Part shown: positions 33,715-43,063 of the stretch, in pieces
Layout of the letters: the number at the start of each line of letters is the position of its first letter
How positions within the stretch are numbered: position 1 is the stretch's first letter
NCBI GenBank assembly: GCA_013153635.1
Contig: JAADDZ010000015.1
Coordinates: forward strand, 62,001 to 126,000
Reading direction: 5' to 3'
DNA from: Aquificota bacterium
Lineage (GTDB): Bacteria > Aquificota > Aquificia > Aquificales > Hydrogenothermaceae
DNA length: 64,000 bases
Made by a program: the position numbers and the translations under genes
Notes under the pieces: generated by a model
What the model was told of the DNA's origin: nothing
Seen by the model: the letters and a program-made list of their open reading frames with translations, nothing else
Database searches by the model: none

Positions 33715-35420
33715 TTTTGAACCTCCAACTGTTTTAATTTTTTCAAAATCCTCTGCTTTTGATTCTTCTCTGGCTCGTTACCTGTTTTTTCTATAATCTC
33801 AAGAGCTTTTTTAAAGTATTTTATCGCTTCTTCTTTTTTCCCCATTTTTAGAAGAACTTCTGCGTAATGTTCATTTAGTACTGGGTCTTCAGGGAGCTTT
33901 TCATAGGCTTCTTTTATGTATCTGTAAGCTTTCTCTATGTCTCCTTTTTTGAAGTAACCCCAACCTAAACTGTCAAGATAAGCTGGATTGTTTGGGTCAT
34001 ACTGTAGAGCTTTTTTAACCAGCTCTATACCTTTATCTATGTCTATATCTCTCAAGATATAGGAATACCCTAAGTAATTAAGAGCGTCTGCATAGTTAGG
34101 TCTAATCTCTATAGCTTTTAAGAAAGCTTTTTCTGCTTTTTCCCAGTCTCCAAGTTTGTCGTAATACACGCCAAGTAAAAAGTAAGCCACTGGGTCTTCA
34201 TTGTTTATCTCTAGAGCTTTTTTTACATACTCGATAGCTTTCTTTGTGTCTCCCATTCTGTCTGCTATGTCAGCCATCATCAGATATATTTTGTGGTCAT
34301 TTGGTCTTATCGATAGGAGTTTTTCTAAGGTTTTTAGGGCATCTTTATATTGGTTTAACTGTATATAAACATTGGCAAGCCTCTCTAGAACTTCTTCATT
34401 TTTAGGCTCTTCTTTTAGTATTTCTAGATATATCCTTTTCGCATCTTTGTATCTTCCTACACTTTCGTATGCCATACCTAGTATCGTTTTTACAAAATTG
34501 TCATGAGGTCTCTTTTTAGCTAACTCTTCCATCTCCTTGACTATCTCTTGTGCCTTTCCCTCTTTTAGGTATAGGAGGAACTTTTTTAGTAAGGCTTGTC
34601 TATCACTTGGATTGAGTAAGGTTATTTTATTGATAACCTTTTCTGCTTCTTCGTATTTTCCTTGGTCTATATATACTTGAAACAGTCTGTTTAAAGCCTC
34701 TAAATCATCTGGTTTTGAATTTAAAACTTTTTTGTACACATTTTCCGCCTTTTCAAACTGTTTTGATTGGCGGTATATCTCTCCTAAAAGTACGTAAACA
34801 GGTTTAAAAGTAGGGTCTATCTCAAAAGCTTTTTCCAAAAATTCTATAGCTTTGTCTTTGTTACCTTCTACAAGGTATATCCTAGCGAGGGTATAGTATA
34901 TCTTTGGTTTTTCTTCAGAGAAAACAGCAAGCTCTAGGAGGAGTTTTTTTGCTTTTTCAAACTCTTTTAGATTTATATAGGTGTTTATAAGCTCTGTTAT
35001 TATTTTTTCATCTTTAGGAAATTTTTTGTAAGCCTGCTCTAAGATTTCTTTTGCTTTTTCTGGTTTCCCTGTATTTTTGTATACACTAGAAATAAATATA
35101 TAAGTTTCTGGTTTGTTTGGAAATTTTTGTTTTAACTCTTCTAACAGTTTGAATGCTTCGTCCTCTTTTCCAGTATGAAGAGCTAAGGTTATGGTCTCTT
35201 TATACACCAAGAAAGTATCTGGTAATGTTTTTAGAGCTTTCTTGCAGTAGTTATAGGCTAGTTCTAAATTTTTATTTTTTTGTTCGTACTTACATGCCAC
35301 ATAGTAGTAGTAAGGATTTTCTGATTTAAGGTTTAAAAAAGTTTTTACAGATGCGGCTGATAGGTTACAAGAGCTGTATATAAAGCTCAATATAATTAGG
35401 AATAGTAACTTAGTTTTCAT
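33711..35420 (-). CDS. Exported tetratricopeptide repeat protein
   Basis: A 569-residue protein with an N-terminal signal (Cys18 near the cleavage region, in a non-canonical lipobox IYSSC) followed by about fifteen canonical TPRs, such as GNKDKAIEFLEKAFEIDPTFKPVY and GDWEKAEKAFLKAIEIRPNYADALN. TPR scaffolds organise multi-protein complexes in the periplasm or on membranes; here the partner is likely the lipoprotein just downstream. It overlaps the universal stress gene end by 11 bases. It starts with ATG after GGAG. Confidence 0.85.
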   Translation of the reverse strand: MKTKLLFLIILSFIYSSCNLSAASVKTFLNLKSENPYYYYVACKYEQKNKNLELAYNYCKKALKTLPDTFLVYKETITLALHTGKEDEAFKLLEELKQKFPNKPETYIFISSVYKNTGKPEKAKEILEQAYKKFPKDEKIITELINTYINLKEFEKAKKLLLELAVFSEEKPKIYYTLARIYLVEGNKDKAIEFLEKAFEIDPTFKPVYVLLGEIYRQSKQFEKAENVYKKVLNSKPDDLEALNRLFQVYIDQGKYEEAEKVINKITLLNPSDRQALLKKFLLYLKEGKAQEIVKEMEELAKKRPHDNFVKTILGMAYESVGRYKDAKRIYLEILKEEPKNEEVLERLANVYIQLNQYKDALKTLEKLLSIRPNDHKIYLMMADIADRMGDTKKAIEYVKKALEINNEDPVAYFLLGVYYDKLGDWEKAEKAFLKAIEIRPNYADALNYLGYSYILRDIDIDKGIELVKKALQYDPNNPAYLDSLGWGYFKKGDIEKAYRYIKEAYEKLPEDPVLNEHYAEVLLKMGKKEEAIKYFKKALEIIEKTGNEPEKNQKQRILKKLKQLEVQK

Positions 35421-36309
35421 TATAATTTCTCCTTACGATGATTACTGGAATGTTTGCTTCTTTAACTACTTTTGATGCAGTCGTCCCTATGAACAGTCTC
35501 TTTACTACAGATGTTTTTCTTTTACCGAGTATAACTATATCAGGTTGATATATGTGAATCTCATCTATTATTGCTTCGTAAGGTGGCTCTCTCAAAATTT
35601 CATAATCCATAACGATGTTTTCTTTTTCCATCTGCTTTTGTATCTGGTTTAGTATAATCTTTTTTCTTTCTAGTACTTTTTTGTATATACCTTTAAAATG
35701 GGCAAAAGGCTCGTCAGCATCTCCATGAATGATTCTTATAATGGCATTAAATTTTTTGGCTAGTTGTTTTGCTATCTCTAGAGCTTCTTTTGAGTTTGGC
35801 AGGAAGTCGTAGCCACAAAGTATCTTATTTATCTGGCTTAAGGGAGTACCTTTTATTACCAAGACAGACTTGCTTGCCTTTGATATTATTTTCTCTGATA
35901 CTGTTCCTAGTATAAGCTTGTTTACTAGACCTTTCTTATGACTACCTATAATTATAAGGTCTATATTATTTTCTTCTGAAAAATCAAGTATCGTATCGAC
36001 TATATCTCCTGTCTCTATCAAAATCTTTGTTTTGATTCCTTTTTCTTCTAATTTTTTCTGGTACATCTTAAGATTTTCTAGAGCTTCTTCTTTTAGTTTT
36101 TCTTCTGCAAGCTGGAGTATCTCTTCTTCATCTGGTTCAAAGAAAATTTCAAGGTTTTTGACATATACAAGGGGGGAGAGATGTTCTACAACAAATAGCA
36201 GATGTACAGTTGAGTCGAAATTCTTGGCTATGAATTCAGCAGATTTTATTACCGCATCTGTTATCTGTGAAAAATCTACAGGTACAAGAATGTTTTCAAA
36301 CACATGCAT
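35410..36309 (-). CDS. Tandem universal stress protein
   Basis: A 299-residue protein made of two UspA domains. Each carries the ATP-binding pattern GxxGx9GS/T: IIIGSHKKGLVNKLILGTVS in the first half and VILGKRKTSVVKRLFIGTTAS in the second. The N-terminal FENILVPVDFSQI is typical. Tandem Usps form internal dimers. Its start overlaps the leuD stop by one base (TAATG). Confidence 0.92.
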   Translation of the reverse strand: MHVFENILVPVDFSQITDAVIKSAEFIAKNFDSTVHLLFVVEHLSPLVYVKNLEIFFEPDEEEILQLAEEKLKEEALENLKMYQKKLEEKGIKTKILIETGDIVDTILDFSEENNIDLIIIGSHKKGLVNKLILGTVSEKIISKASKSVLVIKGTPLSQINKILCGYDFLPNSKEALEIAKQLAKKFNAIIRIIHGDADEPFAHFKGIYKKVLERKKIILNQIQKQMEKENIVMDYEILREPPYEAIIDEIHIYQPDIVILGKRKTSVVKRLFIGTTASKVVKEANIPVIIVRRNYNEN

Positions 36310-36809
36310 TAATCACCTTTTATCTGTGATTTGGCATATTCCATTAAACCACCAGCTTCTAATACTTTTTGTAGGCTTTTGGGAAGTTTTTTTATTTTGT
36401 ACTCTTTTCCTTTTGTTAGATTTTTTACTATTCCTTGTTCCATATCTATCTGTAGAATATCTCCTTCTTCAGCGTCTTTTACAATTTCTGGAGATTCTAT
36501 AACAGGTATTCCTAGATTTATAGCATTTCTAAAAAATATCCTTGCAAAGGATTCAGCGATAACAGCAGATATTCCAGCTCCTTTTATAGCTAAGGGAGCA
36601 TGCTCTCTTGAAGAGCCACAACCAAAGTTTTTTCCAGCTATAATGATGTCTCCTTCTCCTACTTTTTTTGCAAAATCAGGGTCTATGTCTTCCATAACGT
36701 ATTTTGCTAATTCTTTTGGGTCTGTAGTAACTAGGTGTCTTGCAGGGATTATCTCATCTGTATTTACATCGTCTCCAAATTTCCAAACTTTACCTTTGAT
36801 GGTTGACAA
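36309..36809 (-). CDS. leuD: 3-isopropylmalate dehydratase small subunit
   Basis: A 166-residue swivelling subunit of isopropylmalate isomerase (leucine synthesis). The diagnostic segments are VWKFGDDVNTDEIIPARH and GKNFGCGSSREHAP, with the catalytic-site Ser-Arg. The short length is that of the archaeal/thermophile-type LeuD; homoaconitase small subunit has the same architecture, so the exact substrate is not proven. TTG start, 8 bases after AGGAGG. leuC is not adjacent. Confidence 0.9.
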   Translation of the reverse strand: MSTIKGKVWKFGDDVNTDEIIPARHLVTTDPKELAKYVMEDIDPDFAKKVGEGDIIIAGKNFGCGSSREHAPLAIKGAGISAVIAESFARIFFRNAINLGIPVIESPEIVKDAEEGDILQIDMEQGIVKNLTKGKEYKIKKLPKSLQKVLEAGGLMEYAKSQIKGD

Positions 36810-36867
36810 TATTGCTTCCTCCTAGATGAATAGTGTAAATTTATTATAACAAATATCGGAGGATTTT

Positions 36868-37896
36868 ATGAAAATCTACTTTTTCGAAATAGAAGATTGG
36901 GAAAAGCTCTATATAGAAAAAGTTGTTAAAGAAAAAGGTCTCCAAGCTGATATAGAGTTTTTCAAAGAGCCTTTAACTCCTGCTATTGTAGACAAAATAA
37001 AAGATGCAGAAGCTATAAGTATCTTTATATATTCTAAGATTACTAAAGAGATTATAGACAGCCTCCCAAATCTAAAGATGATAGTTACAAGGTCTGCCGG
37101 CTACGACCATATCGACATAGATTATGCAAACAAAAAGGGTATTATCGTTAGTAATGTACCCGGATACGGTGATAACACTGTGGCAGAATACACATTCGCC
37201 CTTATTTTAGCTTTGGCAAGAAAGTTAAAACCTATGATAGAGAGAACATCTAAAGGTATCTTTTCTAGAGAGGGACTTACTGGAATAGATTTGATGGGAA
37301 AAACTATCGGGATATTGGGTACAGGGAGAATCGGTAGTCATGTGGCAAAGATTGCTAATGGTTTTGGAATGAATATCATTGCCTATGATAGAACTAGAAG
37401 AGAAGAACTGATAGAAAAATACAACGTTCAATATATGGGTCTTGAGGAACTCCTTATGAATGCAGATATTATAACTATTCATCTTCCGTACAATAAATCC
37501 ACCCATTATTTGATAAACAAATTTAATATCAAACTCACTAAGTTAGATGCGATGCTAGTAAATACCTCAAGAGGTTCTATAGTTGAGTTGGAGGCAATTG
37601 TAGAGGCATTAAAAGAGGGAAGATTAGCTGGAGGTGTAGCTTTAGATACTGTAGAGTTAGAAGAGGTTCTCCCTGAAGAAGAGGAGTTAAAAAGAGGGGA
37701 CATTACAGCCATAAGAATCAAAAAAGCTATAGATAGATATTTTATTCTTCAGTCTGAAAATGTGATAATATCCCCTCATATAGCGTACAGTACAAAGGAC
37801 GCTCTCCACAGGATACTTGATATAACTATAGAAAATCTGTTCTCTTGTCTTGTAGAAGGAAAACCAAGAAATGTTGTTTCAAAGGCAAGCTGTTGA
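36868..37896 (+). CDS. D-2-hydroxyacid dehydrogenase (D-lactate dehydrogenase-like)
   Basis: A 342-residue NAD-dependent oxidoreductase. The Rossmann motif GILGTGRIGSHVAKIA is central; the catalytic Arg (NTSRGSIV), Glu (DTVELEE) and His (ISPHIAYST) are present. Membership of the D-isomer dehydrogenase family is sure; D-lactate as substrate is a guess. A long charged insert before the His (EEEELKRGDITAIRI) is like D-lactate dehydrogenase. CGGAGG precedes the ATG. It overlaps the next gene by 4 bases (TTGA). Confidence 0.88.
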   Translation: MKIYFFEIEDWEKLYIEKVVKEKGLQADIEFFKEPLTPAIVDKIKDAEAISIFIYSKITKEIIDSLPNLKMIVTRSAGYDHIDIDYANKKGIIVSNVPGYGDNTVAEYTFALILALARKLKPMIERTSKGIFSREGLTGIDLMGKTIGILGTGRIGSHVAKIANGFGMNIIAYDRTRREELIEKYNVQYMGLEELLMNADIITIHLPYNKSTHYLINKFNIKLTKLDAMLVNTSRGSIVELEAIVEALKEGRLAGGVALDTVELEEVLPEEEELKRGDITAIRIKKAIDRYFILQSENVIISPHIAYSTKDALHRILDITIENLFSCLVEGKPRNVVSKASC

Positions 37897-38717
37897 AAGA
37901 TATAATCATTTTTACAGATTTAGATGCTTCGTTGTTAAACCATGATGATTATTCCTTTGAAGATGCCAAACCAGCCCTTTCTATAATAAAAAATCTAAAT
38001 ATTCCTTTGATTATCACCACAAGTAAAACGAGAAAAGAGATAGAAATCCTACAAAAAGAGTTACAGATATATGACCCTTTTATAAGTGAGAATGGAGGAG
38101 GCATTTTTTTCCAAAAGGGTTATAGAGGTTTTTATATCACTAATTGTAAATCGGTAGATAATTACTGCCTTATACAGCTTGGTAAAGCTTATTCCCAGAT
38201 TGTTGATTTTGAAAAAAGGGTAATGAAAGAGATTTTACTAAAGGGTTTTTACTTTATGTCCCTAGAAGAGATTGCAGAGCTTACAGGTCTCACGACACAG
38301 CAGGCTAAATTGGCAAAAGAACGGGAATTTACCGAGCCTTTTATACTGTATGAAAAAGACAAGTACGCCCTTCTAGAAAAAAAAGCGGATAAAGAGGATA
38401 TAAAAATAACAAAAGGTGGAAGGTTCTTTCATTTTATAGGAAAAAATCAAGATAAAGGTAAAGCTGTTAAGCTGGTTAAAGATATTTTTGAGAAAAATAC
38501 AGGCAAAAAGTTCTTGTCTGTAGGGTTGGGAGATAGCAAAAATGATATTCCTATGTTGGAGGTTGTGGATATTCCTATCTTGATAAGAAAGCCTGACGGG
38601 AGTTATGAAAACTTCGAGAAAGAGGGTTTAATCAAATCTCGTTACTCTGGAAGCAGAGGTTGGAATGAAGCTATGTTTAAGGTTTTTAATCACGTAGGGA
38701 TTAGCTCCCCTGAATGA
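37893..38717 (+). CDS. mpgP: Mannosyl-3-phosphoglycerate phosphatase
   Basis: A 274-residue HAD phosphatase of the MPGP/YedP type. The start is a TTG sharing TTGA with the upstream stop, with AAAGG 7 bases before. Motif I reads FTDLDASLLN (DxDGT is usual), motif II is ITTSKTRKEIE, the cap region contains ENGGGIFF, and motif IV is GLGDSKNDIPML. It would release mannosylglycerate, a compatible solute of thermophiles. The synthase gene is not in the window. Its last 28 bases overlap smc. Confidence 0.85.
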   Translation: MKDIIIFTDLDASLLNHDDYSFEDAKPALSIIKNLNIPLIITTSKTRKEIEILQKELQIYDPFISENGGGIFFQKGYRGFYITNCKSVDNYCLIQLGKAYSQIVDFEKRVMKEILLKGFYFMSLEEIAELTGLTTQQAKLAKEREFTEPFILYEKDKYALLEKKADKEDIKITKGGRFFHFIGKNQDKGKAVKLVKDIFEKNTGKKFLSVGLGDSKNDIPMLEVVDIPILIRKPDGSYENFEKEGLIKSRYSGSRGWNEAMFKVFNHVGISSPE

Positions 38718-41700
38718 AGTTTTGATATATCTAAGGTGTATATGTTAGATATACCTTCTGTCGCTGTTACACCGATTAGTCTATCAGCAAAACTTGCCAT
38801 TGTGTCTCTAAGGGTTACTACTATGAACTGGGCTTCTTTTGATAGTTCTTTCATCAGCTCTGCTATTTTTCGTGCATTTGCATCGTCGAGATGAGCATCA
38901 ACTTCATCAAAATAATAGAAAGGAGCTGGTCTGTACTGTTGAACAGCGAATAAGAATGCCAAAGCTGTTAATGTTTTTTCTCCTCCTGACATTATTTCTA
39001 GTCTTTTTACATCTTTTCCTCTAGGTCTTGCTTTCAAGAATACTCCTGCTTCTAGTGGGTTTTCTGGAGCTTCTAGTTCAAGATAGGCTTTTCCTCCGGG
39101 AGATAACCTCCTAAAGATTTTACCTAGATTTTTGTTTATCTCTTGGTATACTTCCATAAATGCTTTAAATTTTTTGTCTTCTAGCTGTTGTATTAGCTCT
39201 TCTATAGATTTCTTTTCGTCTAAAAGGGTATTTACTTTTTGGTTTAAGTCTTCGTAGCGTTTTAAGGTTTCTTTGTAGTCTTCTAATGCTCTTTGATTAA
39301 CTGCTCCTATATTTTTTCTAATCTCTTCTAGTTTTTTTAACTCTCTTTCTAGTACATCTAGGTCTCCTTCTTGTGCCTCTCCTGTGTATTCTAAAGTTAG
39401 CTCTTCTATAGATAAGTTTATATCTTCTATCTTCTGCTCTAGCTTACCTTTTTCTTCAAGGAGGTGGGTTATTTCTTTTGTGTAGTAGTCCTCTTTTTTT
39501 CTTAAAGATTTTAGCTGGTCTCTAATGTCCTCTATCTGGTTTATCAAGCTGTCTCTCTCTTTTTCTTTGTCTTTTAGACCTTTCCAAAGGTTTGACACTT
39601 CTTTACTTAACTGTTGTATCTTTTGGGTTATCTGTTGTACTTCTTGTTTTTTATGTTTTATCTGGTCTTCTATCTTTAGTTTTTCACTTTCTATCTGGAA
39701 TATGCGGACTTTTAGGTTGTTTTCTACTTTGTCTTTTAGATTTTCTATCTGATTTTCTAGGGAGATTTTTTTCTCTCTTAGTTTATAAACCAAGTTTGTA
39801 GCATCTTCCCATTCTTTTCTAAGTTGATGGAGTCCTTCACTTTCCATTTTGTTCAGTATCTTTTGTTTTTCTTCTTTTACTAGGTTTAGCTGACTTTGTA
39901 TCTTGGTTAGTTGTTTGTTTATCTCGTCTATCTTATTCTCTTCTTCAAACTGTTTCTTTTTTATATTCACTAACTCATTTTCTAACATGTTTATTTTGTT
40001 ACTTATGGATAGTATGCTTTCGTTTAGCTGTTTTCTTCTTTGGGATATACTGTGTTCTTCTGTTTGGAGCTTGTAGATTTCTTTGTCTTTTTCTACAAGG
40101 TTTCTTTGGATATTTTTTAGCTCTTGCTCTATAGCTTCTTCTTCTTTTTTTAATCTATCGTCTTCAGCTTCTAATTTTTCTTTTTCGTTTTCTAGTGTAC
40201 CTCTACCAAGTAAAGTTCCTGCTTGTTTTTGAGAACCTCCAGATATTGTTCCTGATTTTTCAAACAGCTCTCCTTTTGGGGTGACCATTCTAAAGGTTCC
40301 TATTCCTACTGCCCGTGCTGTATCAAAGTCTTCTACTAACAGGGTATCTCCAAAGACAAATCTTATAGCTTTTTCTACTTTTGAGTCGTACTCTACAAAG
40401 TCTAAAATATATCCTTTTATTCCTCTGTACCTTGGAAGCATAGGTAGATTTTGAGTTTTGATTTTGTTCAGTGGTATAAATGTTGCTCTACCTGCTTTAT
40501 TTTTCTTTAGCTCTTGGATACACTCTTGGGCTACTTTGTCGTCTTCGACTACTATATGTTTCAGTCTACCTCCTCCTGCTGTTTCTACTGCGGTAGACAG
40601 AGCTGGGTCTTTTAATCCTATAAGGTCTGCTACCTGTCCATAGACACCGGGTATATGCTTTAGGATAGATATTGACCTGTCTTCTCTTATCTGGGAGAGG
40701 GAAGCTAAGACTTGGGCTAACCTTTTGAATATCTCTTCTTTTTTTGCTCTTATCGTTTTTAGTCTATTTTCTAAGGTCTCTTTTCTTACTTTTAATCTTG
40801 TTATTTCACTTTTTATTGTGTTTAGTTTTTTTTCGTAAGTGTTTGTGTAAGAGCCTATATTTTTTTGGGTTTCTTTTAGTTTTTCAAGCTCTTGGGTTTG
40901 CTCTTCTATGGTCTTTTGGTACTGGCTGTAGGTTTCTTGTAGTTTTTTGAGCTGGAATTCTAATTGTAGTTTCTCTTTTTCTAGCTTGGATAGGGTGTGC
41001 TGAAGCTGTTTTTCTTCTTTTTCTATCTCTCCTAAGTCTATCTTTGCTTTTTGTCCACCGATTTCTATCTGATGGAGCTTTTTATTTTTCTCTTCTAGAG
41101 CTTCTTCTGCTTCTTCTAGCTGTTTTTGTATCTGTGGTAGGTCTTTTGTTAGTTGTTCTATCTGGTTTTCTAAAGATATTATCTGTTTTATTTTTTCGTC
41201 TTTTTCTTTTTGGTAATGGTTTATAGTTTCTTGTAACTGATTTATGCTGTCTTCTAACTCTTTTTTCTTTTCGTTTAATGAGCTTATCTGTGCGGTTATT
41301 GCTCCCTCTTTTTCTTTTATAGGTAGTAGTGATTCTTGTATCTGGTTTAAACTATCTTCTAACTGTTTTATCAGGATAAATAGCTCCTTTTGTCTATCTG
41401 CATTTATGTTTTTCTCTTGTTCTAAGGATTTTATTTTGTTTTCTATCTGATTTAAGCGGTTTAAGCTCTCTTCTTTTGCCTTCTCTAGAGTATAGAGTTT
41501 TACTGCATTGATTTTCTGTTTTGTATAAGCTATTTTTTCTTCTATCTGTGATGCTTTCTCTGCGTTTTCTTTTTCTTCTTCTAATCTTTGGAGGTTGTGT
41601 TTTACTTCTTTTAGGACTAATTTTGCGGCGTTTAACTTTTCTTGAGTTTCTTCTAATCCTTTTAGAGCTTTTTGTTTTTTTTCTTCATATTCAGTGATAC

Positions 41701-42199
41701 CTGCTATGTCGCTTAATATGTCTCTTCTCTCTGATGGTGTCATTTTTATGAATCGGAATATGTCTCCTTGGGTTACTATGTTATATGCTTGTTTTGGTAT
41801 ACCTGCGTATGATAACAGCTCTTCTATCTCATACTGTTTTACTACTCTGCCGTTTATCTTATAGATAGAACGACCGTTATGCTCTACCTTTCTGTATATA
41901 GAAACTTCTTCGTCATTTAGGGGGAATGCTCCTAGGTTTTTAAATACTACTTCTACTTCTGTATATTCTGCGGTTTTTCCTTTTGAGGAAAATATAAGGT
42001 CTGAAAGCTTCATAGCTCTCATGGATTTTGCTGTTGCAAGTCCAAGGGCAAATATGATAGCGTCCCCTATGTTACTTTTACCAGAACCGTTTGGCCCTAC
42101 TATAGCTGTAAAACCGTCTCCTAGGGGGATAGTTAATCTTTTTTCTCCGTAAGATTTAAATGCATAAACGTTAATTCTGTCTATATATGCTTTTTCCAT
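38690..42199 (-). CDS. smc: Chromosome partition protein SMC
   Basis: A 1169-residue structural maintenance of chromosomes ATPase. Walker A GPNGSGKS is at about 35-42, long coiled coils (roughly 165-500 and 680-1000) flank a hinge domain around 505-665 (IPGVYGQVADLIGL...GGGRLKHIVVEDD), and the C-terminal signature LEIMSGGEKTLTALA with Walker B YYFDEVDAHLDD closes the head. Length is normal. No obvious Shine-Dalgarno precedes the ATG. Confidence 0.97.
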   Translation of the reverse strand: MEKAYIDRINVYAFKSYGEKRLTIPLGDGFTAIVGPNGSGKSNIGDAIIFALGLATAKSMRAMKLSDLIFSSKGKTAEYTEVEVVFKNLGAFPLNDEEVSIYRKVEHNGRSIYKINGRVVKQYEIEELLSYAGIPKQAYNIVTQGDIFRFIKMTPSERRDILSDIAGITEYEEKKQKALKGLEETQEKLNAAKLVLKEVKHNLQRLEEEKENAEKASQIEEKIAYTKQKINAVKLYTLEKAKEESLNRLNQIENKIKSLEQEKNINADRQKELFILIKQLEDSLNQIQESLLPIKEKEGAITAQISSLNEKKKELEDSINQLQETINHYQKEKDEKIKQIISLENQIEQLTKDLPQIQKQLEEAEEALEEKNKKLHQIEIGGQKAKIDLGEIEKEEKQLQHTLSKLEKEKLQLEFQLKKLQETYSQYQKTIEEQTQELEKLKETQKNIGSYTNTYEKKLNTIKSEITRLKVRKETLENRLKTIRAKKEEIFKRLAQVLASLSQIREDRSISILKHIPGVYGQVADLIGLKDPALSTAVETAGGGRLKHIVVEDDKVAQECIQELKKNKAGRATFIPLNKIKTQNLPMLPRYRGIKGYILDFVEYDSKVEKAIRFVFGDTLLVEDFDTARAVGIGTFRMVTPKGELFEKSGTISGGSQKQAGTLLGRGTLENEKEKLEAEDDRLKKEEEAIEQELKNIQRNLVEKDKEIYKLQTEEHSISQRRKQLNESILSISNKINMLENELVNIKKKQFEEENKIDEINKQLTKIQSQLNLVKEEKQKILNKMESEGLHQLRKEWEDATNLVYKLREKKISLENQIENLKDKVENNLKVRIFQIESEKLKIEDQIKHKKQEVQQITQKIQQLSKEVSNLWKGLKDKEKERDSLINQIEDIRDQLKSLRKKEDYYTKEITHLLEEKGKLEQKIEDINLSIEELTLEYTGEAQEGDLDVLERELKKLEEIRKNIGAVNQRALEDYKETLKRYEDLNQKVNTLLDEKKSIEELIQQLEDKKFKAFMEVYQEINKNLGKIFRRLSPGGKAYLELEAPENPLEAGVFLKARPRGKDVKRLEIMSGGEKTLTALAFLFAVQQYRPAPFYYFDEVDAHLDDANARKIAELMKELSKEAQFIVVTLRDTMASFADRLIGVTATEGISNIYTLDISKLHSGELIPT

Positions 42200-42238
42200 T
42201 TTTTAACTTTTAAAATTTTTTATAATTTTCGTCAAGTT

Positions 42239-43009
42239 TTACATTCCTATTATATGATAACCTGCATCTACGTGTAAGATTTCTCCTGTAACTCCTGTCC
42301 CTAAATCACTGCACAGGAATAAAGCCGCTTTTCCCACTTCCTCTATTGAGACTGTTTTTTTAAGTGGAGCTTTTTCTTCTGCCATTTTTTGTATTTCTGA
42401 AAATCTAGCTATCCCTGTCGCGGCTAAGGTTTTGATAGGTCCTGCTGATATTGCGTTGACTCTGATTTTTTTTATCTCTCCTAAATCTCTTGCTAGATAT
42501 TTCACACTAGCTTCTAAGGCGGCTTTTGCCACTCCCATTATGTTGTAGTTGTATATGACTTTCTCCGCTCCATAGTAGGATAACGTTAAAAGAGAGCCTC
42601 CTTCATTCATTATAGGTAGGAACTCTCTCGCTAATGCTGTAAATGAATAAACGCTTATGTCCATTGCTTGTAAAAAGGACTGTCTATCTATTTTGTAGTA
42701 ATAATCTCTAAGGTACTCTTTATTGGCAAATGCTATAGAGTGAACGATAATATCTACACTTCCCCATTTTTCTTTTACTGTGTTTACGAAATCTGTTATC
42801 TCTTTATCAGAGGATACGTCTAGTTTCTCGTAAATCGTTGCTCCTAATTCTTCTGCTATTGGTTGGAGTTTTTTTTGAAATTTTTCATTTAGATAGTTGA
42901 TTCCTATCTCTGCTCCTTCTTGATAAAATGTCTTTGCTATACCATAAGCTATACTTCTGTTGTTTGCTATTCCTAAGATAAGTGCCTTTTTACCTTGTAA
43001 TAATCTCAA
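42239..43009 (-). CDS. fabI: Enoyl-ACP reductase FabI
   Basis: A 256-residue NADH-dependent reductase ending each fatty-acid elongation cycle. The N-terminus GKKALILGIANNRSIAYGIAK is characteristic, and the catalytic Tyr/Lys pair is in LSYYGAEKVIYNYNIMGVAKAALE, with RVNAISAGPIKTLAA following. TTG start, 7 bases after GGAG. It is followed by smc on the same strand. Confidence 0.95.
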   Translation of the reverse strand: MRLLQGKKALILGIANNRSIAYGIAKTFYQEGAEIGINYLNEKFQKKLQPIAEELGATIYEKLDVSSDKEITDFVNTVKEKWGSVDIIVHSIAFANKEYLRDYYYKIDRQSFLQAMDISVYSFTALAREFLPIMNEGGSLLTLSYYGAEKVIYNYNIMGVAKAALEASVKYLARDLGEIKKIRVNAISAGPIKTLAATGIARFSEIQKMAEEKAPLKKTVSIEEVGKAALFLCSDLGTGVTGEILHVDAGYHIIGM

Positions 43010-43063
43010 TTTTTATCTCCTTTTTCTTATTAATCATAAATTTTTTGATGTTTAGTTTCAATT

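Noticed and set aside
37845-37892. Upstream TTG start of mpgP
   Set aside because: It lies inside the dehydrogenase gene and adds a Cys/Lys-rich leader without a ribosome binding site; TTG 37893 has AAAGG and a TTGA overlap.
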